Of a DNA stretch of 50,291 nucleotides, positions 8,200 to 15,858 are shown one piece after another. The stretch lies in NCBI GenBank assembly GCA_002401765.2, contig NVTY02000020.1, positions 517 through 50,807 of the forward strand. The letters run 5' to 3'. Positions within the stretch are counted from its first letter, which is position 1, and the number at the start of each line of letters is the position of its first letter. The stretch comes from Thiotrichaceae bacterium. GTDB lineage: Bacteria > Pseudomonadota > Gammaproteobacteria > SZUA-140. Below the pieces are notes generated by a model, which saw only the letters and a list, made by a program, of their open reading frames with translations, was not told the DNA's origin and made no database searches. A program made the translations under genes and the position numbers.

Positions 8200-9291
8200 T
8201 TATTGTGCCAGTGTAGCGTTAACCTCGGGAGAGGGCCACCTTTCAAAGTTAAGTGTTATATTTTTTGCGGGAATGGTTAGGTTTAATCGTTTTGTGGCCT
8301 GCGTATTGACAAAGGCATGCGCAAGCGAGAGTGCCTCGACATCGCTGCCGGGGACGGTATTATCTGGTTTGATTGAAAGCAGTCGAGAGACCACTTTCCC
8401 AGCGATATCATCGCCAATTTGAGTGCTTGAGATGACGGCACCGGCTGGCAGTAAGAGACCATTGATGGTGAATAATGGTGTCTCATGTTTTGAGCTATAG
8501 TTAATGATATTGCGCAGTGTACGCTTACTTAGAATTCGATTGTCTGGTAGTAGCCAGAAGGCATCTACTTGAGGTGTCAGGCGTCGAAACTCTGCCCACA
8601 TCTCTTTGTCATTACTGACCGTACGACTGGTAATGGCGATGTTGTGCGCGAGCGCATTTTTAATGGTACTTTCAATGAATGGCTGTTTTCCGCTGCCAGT
8701 GATAACACCGACTTGTTTGAGGTCGGGAAGAATGGCCTTCCATATCAGCAACTGTTGGTTGACTGAAGGGATTAGGCTGACGCCTTTTATGTATTCATTT
8801 ACCAAACCGTGATCCTGATAGTTGTACACCTGGCAAAAAATTACAGGGATCTGAATCAGTTGGGCCGCTGATTTTGCTGCCGCCAGTCCGATTGCAACCA
8901 CTTGCTGGTGTTGAGCTGTTTTAATCTGTTCAATGATCTCGGATACATTTTGTCGATAGAGGTAAAAAGGTTTGATGGTGCCTTTTTTATCATTGATCAG
9001 CTTTTTAATTTTATGGTAAATAATATGGTGGTTTTCTATGTCTTGGCTGATGATGGCCGCGACGTTGAGCCGTTTTTCTTCTGCCGCCTTGATCATGATG
9101 GGCTGCGCTTCAGAGATGACCTGCGGCGGTAACTCTGCGGTAGGGGCAATAATCGGGGTGCTTGATGGTGTTGGCGTTAGCGGTTTTTCAACCATAGCAC
9201 ACCCGCCTAACATCACTATTATGAGCAATAGTGACGAATAAAATTTCGTTCTCAGGAGAGAGTGGTTTGGCTGGTGCTTACGAGTATTCAC
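8200..9291 (-). CDS. ABC-type substrate-binding-like lipoprotein
   Basis: 363 residues. The N-terminus has a hydrophobic signal (YSSLLLIIVMLGGC) with a good lipobox (L-G-G-C), so it is probably an anchored periplasmic lipoprotein. The body resembles the ABC_sub_bind family (PF04392 type): VVAIGLAAAKSAAQLIQIPVIFCQV, EYIKGVSLIPSVNQQLL, LPDLKQVGVITG, AFWLLPDNRILSKRTLRNII, ETPLFTINGLLLPAGAVISS and GDDIAGKVVSRLL. There is no permease or ATPase gene next to it; instead a GGDEF-EAL gene follows on the same strand. This argues for a sensing rather than a transport role. Ligand unknown. A proline-rich linker follows the lipidated Cys. Confidence 0.8.
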   Translation of the reverse strand: MNTRKHQPNHSLLRTKFYSSLLLIIVMLGGCAMVEKPLTPTPSSTPIIAPTAELPPQVISEAQPIMIKAAEEKRLNVAAIISQDIENHHIIYHKIKKLINDKKGTIKPFYLYRQNVSEIIEQIKTAQHQQVVAIGLAAAKSAAQLIQIPVIFCQVYNYQDHGLVNEYIKGVSLIPSVNQQLLIWKAILPDLKQVGVITGSGKQPFIESTIKNALAHNIAITSRTVSNDKEMWAEFRRLTPQVDAFWLLPDNRILSKRTLRNIINYSSKHETPLFTINGLLLPAGAVISSTQIGDDIAGKVVSRLLSIKPDNTVPGSDVEALSLAHAFVNTQATKRLNLTIPAKNITLNFERWPSPEVNATLAQ

Positions 9292-9433
9292 TAGATGGTT
9301 TCGTTGTTTAATTCGTGTCAGTAATGTAGTTCAAATTTTATCTGTTACCCATCTTAACTGAAAAAATAGTGCTGTGGGATTTTGTGGTGGGTGTTTCGTA
9401 GGTGTATTTCAAAAATGATTTTGGTGTTGGTTG

Positions 9434-10633
9434 TTAAGGCGCCTGAAGTGTTAGTTTACGAGTGTTGGCGATGGCTTTGCGTTTAGGCAGGCTCGAGTGG
9501 AGTTGTTTGATGCATTTTTCAGCCGTTGCGCGATAGGCGGTGAGTTTACCACCATAAATAGTGAGTAGGCGTGGTGATTGATGACGATCAGTTTGTAAAA
9601 TCGTTTCACGAGGGCGAGCAAATGGGGAGTTGTGATTGTTAATTGCGCCCGGTAGCACGCGTAGTCCTGCAAATGCGCTATGAATAGAGGTTTCTTGTCG
9701 ATTACGGTATTCGGGGAAATAGCTGGCGATTGTCTTCATTAGGTACTGAACTTCTTCTTCTAGTGGTGCAACGCTTGCGGGGTTAGTGTTGGAGTCGAAC
9801 GCCGTCTCGGTGGTACCGACAAGTGTCTTGCCTTGCCACGGCATGGCGAATACAGCGCGTCGGTCGCTGGCGGCCTCCATATAGTAGATGCCTTTTTTTA
9901 ATGTTCCTTCAATCACTATGTGTGTCCCCTGTACTAGATCAATGGGATGTGGCGGCTGTTGTGGGGTGATTTTTGCAAGTACGTGGTTGGCCCAGGGGCC
10001 TGCGGCGTTGACGACAGTGCGTGCTTCACAGGCGGTAACCTTGCCGTTTTTTTGGTATTGAAGCAGCGCGCCATCAGGGTGGAGTTCGCCGGCGATGAAC
10101 GGGGCATTTGTTTCAAGTTCAGCGCCGAGAGATTGTGCTGAGTGCATTACTGCTCGAGTGAGTGCCGCATCATCCGTCTGTGCGTCATAATAGCGAAAGA
10201 CCGCTTCAAGCCCGATAGTGTCAAGGCCATCTAGATCATTCCATTTATCTTTGTTTAAAGAGGAAAAAAGGCTGGCGCGATTAAAGCCTCCGAGCAGTGA
10301 GTAAAGCAACAGGCCGCTGCGAATAAGCCACGGACGGCGACGGGTGTCTTGGTAAATCGGAATATGGAATGGCTGTAGTTTTACCAGCGAAGGGGCATTT
10401 TTTAAGAGTAGGGCGCGTTCGCGTAGGCACTCCCGTACGAGTGAGAGTTGCATTCCTTCAAGATAACGCAGGCCACCATGGATTAATTTGCTGGAGCGAC
10501 TAGAGGTGCCGCAGGCGAGTGTGTCTTGCTCTAGCAGTAGTGCAGAGTGACCGGCAGCGGTTGCTGCCTGTGCAACACCAACGCCATGAATACCACCGCC
10601 AATGATGATGACGTCATAATATTTATTGCCCAT
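9434..10633 (-). CDS. Short GlpD-like FAD-dependent glycerol-3-phosphate dehydrogenase
   Basis: 399 residues. The FAD-binding motif GGGIHGVGVAQAA is at residues 12-24, followed by the GlpD landmarks SSRSSKLIHGGLRYLEG, LVRECLRERALL, VNAAGPWAN, LVQGTHIVI, GKTLVGTTET and the terminal FAD contact YGGKLTAYR. It should oxidise glycerol 3-phosphate to dihydroxyacetone phosphate at the membrane and pass electrons to quinone. GlpD/GlpA proteins are usually 500-560 residues; here the chain ends about 35 residues after GGKLTAYR, so the C-terminal helical cap domain (about 120 residues) is absent. The start overlaps the end of the phosphodiesterase gene by 11 bases (ATGGGCAATAA). An ATG 12 bases further upstream is an alternative; neither has a strong ribosome site, so translational coupling is likely. 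Confidence 0.85.
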   Translation of the reverse strand: MGNKYYDVIIIGGGIHGVGVAQAATAAGHSALLLEQDTLACGTSSRSSKLIHGGLRYLEGMQLSLVRECLRERALLLKNAPSLVKLQPFHIPIYQDTRRRPWLIRSGLLLYSLLGGFNRASLFSSLNKDKWNDLDGLDTIGLEAVFRYYDAQTDDAALTRAVMHSAQSLGAELETNAPFIAGELHPDGALLQYQKNGKVTACEARTVVNAAGPWANHVLAKITPQQPPHPIDLVQGTHIVIEGTLKKGIYYMEAASDRRAVFAMPWQGKTLVGTTETAFDSNTNPASVAPLEEEVQYLMKTIASYFPEYRNRQETSIHSAFAGLRVLPGAINNHNSPFARPRETILQTDRHQSPRLLTIYGGKLTAYRATAEKCIKQLHSSLPKRKAIANTRKLTLQAP

Positions 10634-11384
10634 TGTGACACGCATTTTGTTTAAGTAGCAGGTGAGATAACATCTCTTCAATCGCCATTGTTTCGATCAT
10701 ATCAATCCCTTTTGCCGCAAGTGTGAGGGCGAGTGCAGGATCGGTTACTTCATAGAGTGCCCATTGCCATGGGCCGCGCCAGATATCACGCTGGTTTTCA
10801 GGCAGGCGGGTATGGTTAGTAAATAGGTAGTCTGGTATGAGCTGGTTGGCGATTTGATGTGATGCTTCATCCCACTTTGCCGCAACCCAGCCTATTTTTT
10901 TAGCGCCCAAAGCACGCGCGAGCTGTAGGGCGGCTACTTCGTATGAGATGGGGATGCATTGTGGGCCGAGTGGAGAAATCTGCGCCATTATTTTTTTGAC
11001 GACCCACTCAGTACCGAAACGTTTTGTGCTTTCATCTTTTATTTCAATAAAGGCTTTACGTTCAGGCCATGCACGTAATAGTGAAAGTAATTCAGCCAGT
11101 GTAGGGATTGGAGTGTCTGAGAATTTTTTGCCGAAACGTGTTTTCTCAGCGGCTGAGTATTGGGTTAATTGATGGGCAGTGAGTTCAGTGATGTTTTGTG
11201 TGATACCCGTGATGCGCTGCATGTCATCATCATGAAAGAGTACCGGGATGCCATCGGTGGTGAGCTGAATGTCGACCTCTACATAGCAGGCACCTGCCTT
11301 TAGTGCGGACTCGATAGCGGGTAACGTATTCTCAGGGTATTGTGACGCATGGCCACGGTGCGCAACGAGTTTAGGTATCTTCAT
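10623..11384 (-). CDS. Cytoplasmic glycerophosphodiester phosphodiesterase (UgpQ-like)
   Basis: 253 residues without a signal peptide, so of the cytoplasmic UgpQ type rather than periplasmic GlpQ. The catalytic set is complete: H9-R10 (AHRGH), PENT at 17-20, E36 and D38 (YVEVDIQLT) and H51 (VLFHDD). Later family motifs include TPIPTLAELL and AFIEIKDE. It hydrolyses glycerophosphodiesters to glycerol 3-phosphate and an alcohol, using a metal ion. Genes on either side encode an FGGY kinase and a GlpD-like dehydrogenase on the same strand, so its product would feed directly into the next enzyme. Confidence 0.92.
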   Translation of the reverse strand: MKIPKLVAHRGHASQYPENTLPAIESALKAGACYVEVDIQLTTDGIPVLFHDDDMQRITGITQNITELTAHQLTQYSAAEKTRFGKKFSDTPIPTLAELLSLLRAWPERKAFIEIKDESTKRFGTEWVVKKIMAQISPLGPQCIPISYEVAALQLARALGAKKIGWVAAKWDEASHQIANQLIPDYLFTNHTRLPENQRDIWRGPWQWALYEVTDPALALTLAAKGIDMIETMAIEEMLSHLLLKQNACHNGQ

Positions 11385-11445
11385 GGTTTAATTCATCATT
11401 AGGTATCTGACTATAATCTATTATGAGTGATAGTAGCGCTATTTT

Positions 11446-12945
11446 TTATGGCATGTTCAGCGCTTTTTGCAGTGCGATCTGCCAGCGTTGGTAGCGTTGT
11501 GTCAAGGGCGGGTTGTGACTCGGTGTGAACGCAGTCAATGAGCGCTGAAGCGATGAAGCGGTACCACCAAAAATGCCTGTATCTGCGTTTGCGAGCAGCC
11601 ATGCGACTCCGCTGGCCGTTGCCTCACTGTCAGGCATGCGTTCAACCACCAGGCCACTGAGATCTGCGATGCGTTGGCACAGGCCGTCTAATTGTGCAAG
11701 GCCACCGCTGAGCAATATTTTACTAGCAACAGGTTGGCACTGTAGCTGTTCGATATTGACCTGCAGGAGAAAGACGATGCTTTCGACAACGGCAACAATT
11801 TTTTGTTGGTCACTGCCTGACCCGATAAAACGAGATTCGAAGTCTGCCTGCCAGTAAGGTGAGCCGATGCCTGAAATTCCATTTAGAAATAGCAATGGGC
11901 ACGCTCTATTGTCCAGCCAGCGGGGCAGTTGTTGGTAGAGTTTGGCTGGTTTGAGTTGTTGCTCAATCCAGCTAAGCGCGCTTCCCGCACCGTTGACAGT
12001 GCCCTCGAGTGCATAGTGCGATTGCCCTTTTTCACTTATTAACAGACTGGTGAGTAACTTGGGTTTAATGATCTCTTTGTTATTAACGACTCGTTGAATA
12101 AAGCCTCCGGTGCCGATGTTAATGTAGAGCGCATCCTGCTGTAGTTGTTGCCACGCAAACAGTGATGCCGATTGATCACCCATGACAGTGGTCATGGGGA
12201 TTGGGTGGCCCTCGATCGTTAACGTGCCAAATGCGTATCGATTCGGTACGCATGTCGGCAGTGGATTGTTGGGGAGTCCAAATAGCTGTATTAACGATGG
12301 GTCCCAGTCGAGCGTTTTGATATTCCAGAGTAGTGTGCGGGAGGCGTTGACGTGATCAATTAGGCAGGGTTTTTCATCGAGTAACTGATGTAATAAAAAG
12401 CTCGTCATCGGTCCCCAGCAGAGGCGTTTCTGTTGCTGAGCTTGAGCAACAGCAGGTAAGTTTTGATAGCACCATTGAAGTTTCCCGACGCCGTAATGGG
12501 GTGATAATAATAGTCCGGTTGCTTGATGAATCTGTTCTTCGTGAGGCTTGAATGCTTCAATCCAGCTAGCGGTGCGTCTATCTTGCCAGCTAATGATGGG
12601 GGAGAGTGCTTGACCTGTGATTCGATCCCAACAGGCGATATTTGAACGTTGCGTCGCCATGCCTGCAGCCACAATATCGCTTAGATTAACATTCGGTGAT
12701 GTGACTGCTTGATGAATCGCTTTCTGGATTGATTCTAGCAGTGACGCGGCATTGTATTCAATATGTCCGTTTGTACTGGCATTTATCTGGGCCGCTATGG
12801 GAGTGGTACCTTGAGCAAGGGTTTCACCGCCGTGGTTAAAGACAAAGGCGCGACTTGCATGCCCGCCTTGATCTATAACGAGATAGAGCGGGTTGGTATG
12901 AACATTAGCCGCTTTGATTAAATTTGCCCTCGTAGTCTGGCCCAC
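11446..12945 (-). CDS. FGGY-family carbohydrate kinase, glycerol-kinase-like
   Basis: 499 residues if begun at the GTG at 12945. Glycerol-kinase landmarks: YLVIDQGGHASRAFVF (residues 21-36), WQDRRTASWIE (120-130), MGDQSASLFAW with the catalytic Asp at D257, an ATP site INIGTGGFIQR, LEGTVNGAGSALSWI and ILLSGGLAQLD. ATP-dependent phosphorylation of glycerol is the best guess because a phosphodiesterase and a GlpD-like gene follow; the active site differs enough from GlpK that another polyol is possible. The frame overlaps the 3' end of elyC by 28 bases, and no strong ribosome site precedes the GTG, so the exact start is uncertain. No glycerol facilitator gene is in view. Confidence 0.82.
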   Translation of the reverse strand: MGQTTRANLIKAANVHTNPLYLVIDQGGHASRAFVFNHGGETLAQGTTPIAAQINASTNGHIEYNAASLLESIQKAIHQAVTSPNVNLSDIVAAGMATQRSNIACWDRITGQALSPIISWQDRRTASWIEAFKPHEEQIHQATGLLLSPHYGVGKLQWCYQNLPAVAQAQQQKRLCWGPMTSFLLHQLLDEKPCLIDHVNASRTLLWNIKTLDWDPSLIQLFGLPNNPLPTCVPNRYAFGTLTIEGHPIPMTTVMGDQSASLFAWQQLQQDALYINIGTGGFIQRVVNNKEIIKPKLLTSLLISEKGQSHYALEGTVNGAGSALSWIEQQLKPAKLYQQLPRWLDNRACPLLFLNGISGIGSPYWQADFESRFIGSGSDQQKIVAVVESIVFLLQVNIEQLQCQPVASKILLSGGLAQLDGLCQRIADLSGLVVERMPDSEATASGVAWLLANADTGIFGGTASSLQRSLTAFTPSHNPPLTQRYQRWQIALQKALNMP

Positions 12946-13688
12946 AATATACCGAGGTGCTCATGAATAAACATTTCTGAGTGACGCAGTGCGGTTGCAT
13001 TGGGAAAGTAATAGCCAGGGCCTGGTGTGATAATTTTTCTAGCGTTATGGTTGGTGGGTGCGGGGGTGGGTGATAGTCCCTGGACTGCAAACAGTGCCAT
13101 CGCGCGTGGCATATGGGATGCCGATGTGACCAGGATAAAATGATTGTCTTTTACGATTGCTTTTATATTAACCGCCTGATCTTTTGTGTCTTTTGATAGG
13201 CGCTCAAGAATCAGGTTGTTTTCTGTGACCCCCATGATGTTTGCGAGGGCGTGCATCGTTTCTGCTTCTGGGGCGGGGCTGAAGACACTGCCGCCAGAGA
13301 GCACTAACTTACTACCGGGGTATATTTTAAGCAGCCTGACGCCTTCTGTTACCCGGGTGAGTGTTGAGGTGTTGGCCTGGCTAGTGATTGAAATGGTGGG
13401 ATCGGTAACATGCCCGCCTCCGAGCACAACGATAAATTCCACATGATTGTCGTTAGTGGTTGGCTGCTGTATATGGCTGGCATATTGGTTTTCGAGAGAT
13501 GCCAGTAATGAATTGCTGACTGGGTCCAGGCTGACAAGTGTTAATAATGTGATGCCGACGAGAATAAGGGTATTGCCAGTTCTCTTTTTTTGCGTGAACA
13601 AGAGTAATAATAGCCCAAGCAGTATTGCTATCAGGCACAGTGGTAGTGGCGCTAATAGTGCGGCAGTGATTTTCTTAAATAAAAACAT
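12918..13688 (-). CDS. elyC: ElyC/YdcF-family envelope protein (DUF218)
   Basis: 256 residues. Two N-terminal membrane helices (residues ~8-30 and ~38-58) are followed by a periplasmic DUF218 domain: EFIVVLGGGHV, RVTEGVRLLKIYPGSKLVLSGG, AETMHALANIMGV, LILERLSKDTKDQAVNIKAI, FILVTSASHMPRAMALF. The arrangement of two helices before the domain matches E. coli ElyC, needed for peptidoglycan precursor (lipid carrier) homeostasis at low temperature, rather than SanA or YdcF with one or none. The C-terminus (ATALRHSEMFIHEHLGILWARLRGQ) is also typical of ElyC. It overlaps the downstream kinase gene by 28 bases. Confidence 0.8.
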   Translation of the reverse strand: MFLFKKITAALLAPLPLCLIAILLGLLLLLFTQKKRTGNTLILVGITLLTLVSLDPVSNSLLASLENQYASHIQQPTTNDNHVEFIVVLGGGHVTDPTISITSQANTSTLTRVTEGVRLLKIYPGSKLVLSGGSVFSPAPEAETMHALANIMGVTENNLILERLSKDTKDQAVNIKAIVKDNHFILVTSASHMPRAMALFAVQGLSPTPAPTNHNARKIITPGPGYYFPNATALRHSEMFIHEHLGILWARLRGQI

Positions 13689-13778
13689 AATGCAAGAGAG
13701 CGAGTGTTTTTTTGTCAGACAGTATGAAGGATCCTTGATTAGAGCAAATTATTCTTGTGTTATGCAAGCGTGGCTGTC

Positions 13779-14303
13779 TTAAGGCATCATCTGTTGCTGC
13801 ATTTGGCTGCGCTGTTCGAGTCGTTTCTGTACCTGCTTGGCTTGATCCATGGCGGCCTTACCGTGAGTTAAGGGGAGGAATATGTTGGGTGTAATATTCT
13901 CGACCTGAGTGGTTTTCATGCTGGTGGTCTCTCGTTGGGGTTGTTGGGTTGGGCTTGGTGTAAAGGTGTTTTTCCCTGGATTGAGTAACACCACGGTGCT
14001 ATTGATTCCCGGGCGTGATGTATCGATGTTAGAGAAATGCCACACGCCATCTTTGTCGCGCCATTTGTGAACCTTAATCTGGGCCTTTTCCTGCGCATTA
14101 GCCATCCTCTCGGATGTCGGGATGTTGCTTGATATTGCTGCGACGGCAGATTTCACGCCGTCTGGAATGGCGGGAGTGCTCAGGCTGGGCATCTTAATAT
14201 CATTGATCGATATCAGCGGCACACCTTGTTGGTTTTTTAGATAAAACGGTGCGATCACCGCCAACACAACCAGTGCCATTAGTAATTTCAGGAATATCTT
14301 CAT
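13779..14303 (-). CDS. DUF4124-domain membrane-anchored protein
   Basis: 174 residues. An N-terminal hydrophobic helix (residues ~5-22) anchors or exports it. The DUF4124 core lies around residues 75-110 (VHKWRDKDGVWHFSNID-SRPG), the usual short beta domain with W-x-D-x-x-G. The C-terminus is charged and Gln/Met-rich (QAKQVQKRLEQRSQMQQQMM), probably a short coiled coil. Function of the family is unknown; members are periplasmic and common in Gammaproteobacteria. It is 90 bases upstream of elyC on the same strand. Confidence 0.8.
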   Translation of the reverse strand: MKIFLKLLMALVVLAVIAPFYLKNQQGVPLISINDIKMPSLSTPAIPDGVKSAVAAISSNIPTSERMANAQEKAQIKVHKWRDKDGVWHFSNIDTSRPGINSTVVLLNPGKNTFTPSPTQQPQRETTSMKTTQVENITPNIFLPLTHGKAAMDQAKQVQKRLEQRSQMQQQMMP

Positions 14304-14482
14304 CTGAAGCCTCTCGTTTAATTGATTTATTAGGTTTTATCGTCATTTATGGTTGATTGGGGAGGCGGATTTGACGCTGATGCTCAAAAATTGCTGAGTT
14401 TGAGCATATTGACATCTAATTTTTGACGACAACACAGAGGGAATTTTTTAAGCCATTGTTTGTAATGTACATTATAAATCTG

Positions 14483-14588
14483 GTGCATTTAATGCACTAC
14501 AACAATTGAAGATGTGAAAAAGCCCCTTCGCTTGTTTACTTTTTTCTCTCCCTCGATATTTGAGCGCCAAATCGGCGCTCTTTTTTTA
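14483..14588 (+). ncRNA. Candidate small RNA ending in an intrinsic terminator
   Basis: Between the divergent DUF4124 and HDOD genes there is a plus-strand terminator (14562-14587) although no plus-strand gene lies upstream for more than 8 kb. Ahead of it are a TATAAA box (14473-14478), a perfect short hairpin GTGCAT-TTA-ATGCAC (14483-14497), an A-rich open stretch and a pyrimidine run TTTTTTCTCTCCC (about 14540-14552) able to pair with ribosome-binding sites. This is the layout of a Hfq-type sRNA of about 105 bases. A -35 box is not convincing and the 5' end is a guess. It might instead be a leader that attenuates the HDOD gene starting at 14686. I do not recognise a known sRNA family. Confidence 0.4.
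14562..14587 (+). terminator. Intrinsic terminator with no upstream gene
   Basis: Seven-base-pair GC-rich stem GAGCGCC / GGCGCTC with a five-base loop (AAATC), followed directly by seven T residues (14581-14587). The T run is only on the plus-strand side, so it terminates rightward transcription. Confidence 0.85.
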
Positions 14589-14685
14589 GCTTTTGAGAAA
14601 CGGTCATTTAAAATGTATGTAAATGATGCGCTCAATAATACGATATATGTAAAATTATGAAGCGATGACTGTATGGGGAGTTGTA

Positions 14686-15537
14686 ATGAACACAGCTGCA
14701 TTAGAGGCTGAGAAATTGATTGCGACCATTTCAATTCCTGCTCAGCCGCAGGTCGTGATTGATTTGCAGCGAGAAATGGCCAGTGTTGAGCCTGATTTTT
14801 CCCAAATATCAGCGGCCGTTGCCAAAGATATCGCGCTCTCAGCAAAGATTATTAAGCTGATTAATTCTCCGTTTTATGGCTTGTCTCGTACTGTAACATC
14901 AATCGCTCAAGCGCTATCTCTACTCGGGTTGAATAATTTTAATAATATAGTGCTTTCATCTGTAATACGTGAGGCGATCAAGGTCGATGGCGAGTTAAAT
15001 GAACGGTTTTGGGAGCATACGTTGTTGATGGCGCGACTGTGTGAAATGATCGCACTAAGCAGTAGAATGATTTCAGCTGATCTGGCTTATATGGTAGGGC
15101 TTTTTCATGATTGCGCCGTGCCTTTAATGTTAAATCGGTTTCCTGATTATGAGGAGATTGCATTTCCCTGTTTAGGCGGCGGGAAGGATGTGATTGCGAT
15201 GGAAGAGTTACGCTACAGTACTAACCATGCAGTGGTGGGCTATATGGTTGCCAAAAACTGGAAGTTGCCTGATGTGGTGGCGCTTGCGATTCGCCACCAT
15301 CATGAGACTTCTCTTGATCATATCAGTGACGACGCTGCACGTACTTTGACCTCAACACTGGTGCTTGCTGATTTTATTGCAATGCTTGCTGATACCTCTG
15401 TATCACTTAACGTTGAAGGGGATAAAGTTGAGCGGTGGGCGCAATATAATCGTCATATCTTGATTGAATTAGGTCTTACTTGTGACGATATTTATGAATA
15501 CAGAGAAGATGCCGTTGAATTGTTAGTACATAGCTAG
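14686..15537 (+). CDS. HDOD-domain signalling protein
   Basis: 283 residues from the ATG at 14686, which has GGGGAG seven bases upstream; the longer frame from 14665 has no such site. An HDOD domain covers most of the protein: IPAQPQVVIDLQREM, AAVAKDIALSAKIIKLINSPFYG, TVTSIAQALSLLGLNNFNNIVLSS, FWEHTLLMARLCEMIA, DLAYMVGLFHDCAVPLM, NHAVVGYMVAKNWKLPDVVALAIRHHHE. HDOD domains are related to HD phosphohydrolases but usually lack the full catalytic set and act as protein scaffolds in signalling and c-di-GMP or chemotaxis networks. No attached GGDEF or receiver domain. Its stop codon TAG (15535-15537) lies within the inverted repeat of the element at 15534-15700, so the native C-terminus may have been altered. 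Confidence 0.9.
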   Translation: MNTAALEAEKLIATISIPAQPQVVIDLQREMASVEPDFSQISAAVAKDIALSAKIIKLINSPFYGLSRTVTSIAQALSLLGLNNFNNIVLSSVIREAIKVDGELNERFWEHTLLMARLCEMIALSSRMISADLAYMVGLFHDCAVPLMLNRFPDYEEIAFPCLGGGKDVIAMEELRYSTNHAVVGYMVAKNWKLPDVVALAIRHHHETSLDHISDDAARTLTSTLVLADFIAMLADTSVSLNVEGDKVERWAQYNRHILIELGLTCDDIYEYREDAVELLVHS

Positions 15538-15700
15538 GAGGCTGTCGGACTTAGGATGAATCTACTGCGGAAAAACCATTCCGGCCCATTTCCCCGATCC
15601 TTTTCGTTGAATATACTCAATATGCGCCTCAAACGATCAAATAAATGGATCCAAAATCGCTTTCCCTCGCTATGATCACCTAAGTCCGACAGTCTCTTAG
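15534..15700. mobile_element. MITE-like element, family B, at the end of the HDOD gene
   Basis: About 22-base inverted repeats with 20 matches: CTAGGAGGCTGTCGGACTTA at the left (15534 on) and the reverse complement of CTAAGAGACTGTCGGACTTA at the right (ending 15700). The 14-base core CTGTCGGACTTAGG (15542-15555) is perfectly repeated in inverse at 15679-15692. The 167-base segment encodes nothing plausible. A TA target duplication is possible but not certain. Parent element unknown. Confidence 0.7.
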
Positions 15701-15751
15701 GTATCGTTTTATGCATGGCGGTGGAATGGTTGCAATTTCGCATTGAATCAT

Positions 15752-15774
15752 AAGTTGCATTCGTGATGCAACTA
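15752..15774. promoter_or_regulatory. NsrR-like operator upstream of the truncated haemoglobin
   Basis: AAGTTGCATTC-G-TGATGCAACTA forms an 11-1-11 arrangement containing a perfect inverted repeat (AGTTGCAT at 15753-15760 and ATGCAACT at 15765-15772). The known NsrR site is AAGATGCATTT-N-AAATGCATCTT; by eye the left half matches 9 of 11 and the right half 7 of 11. NsrR is the nitric-oxide-sensing repressor of detoxification genes in many proteobacteria. The gene for an NsrR protein is not in this window. Confidence 0.55.
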
Positions 15775-15795
15775 CGTATTCAATAGTGGAATACA

Positions 15796-15824
15796 GGATG
15801 CATCTTGTTTGGTTCTGTCATAAT
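15796..15824 (+). promoter_or_regulatory. Second NsrR-type half-site and -10 box before glbN
   Basis: GGATGCATCTT (15796-15806) matches the right NsrR half-site at 9 of 11 positions and contains the palindrome GATGCATC. CATAAT at 15819-15824 is a plausible -10, which would place this half-site over the -35 region, where a bound repressor would block polymerase. The -35 itself is poor. Confidence 0.45.
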
Positions 15825-15858
15825 TTTATATGTTTAGGTTACTTGGAGGATCAGTGTT

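Noticed and set aside
14489..14845. Minus-strand open frame of 118 codons across the sRNA candidate
   Set aside because: It runs antisense through the terminator and the start of the HDOD gene; low-complexity, no ribosome site.
15534..15743. Minus-strand open frame inside the family-B element
   Set aside because: Follows the inverted repeat; no start signal, no family resemblance.
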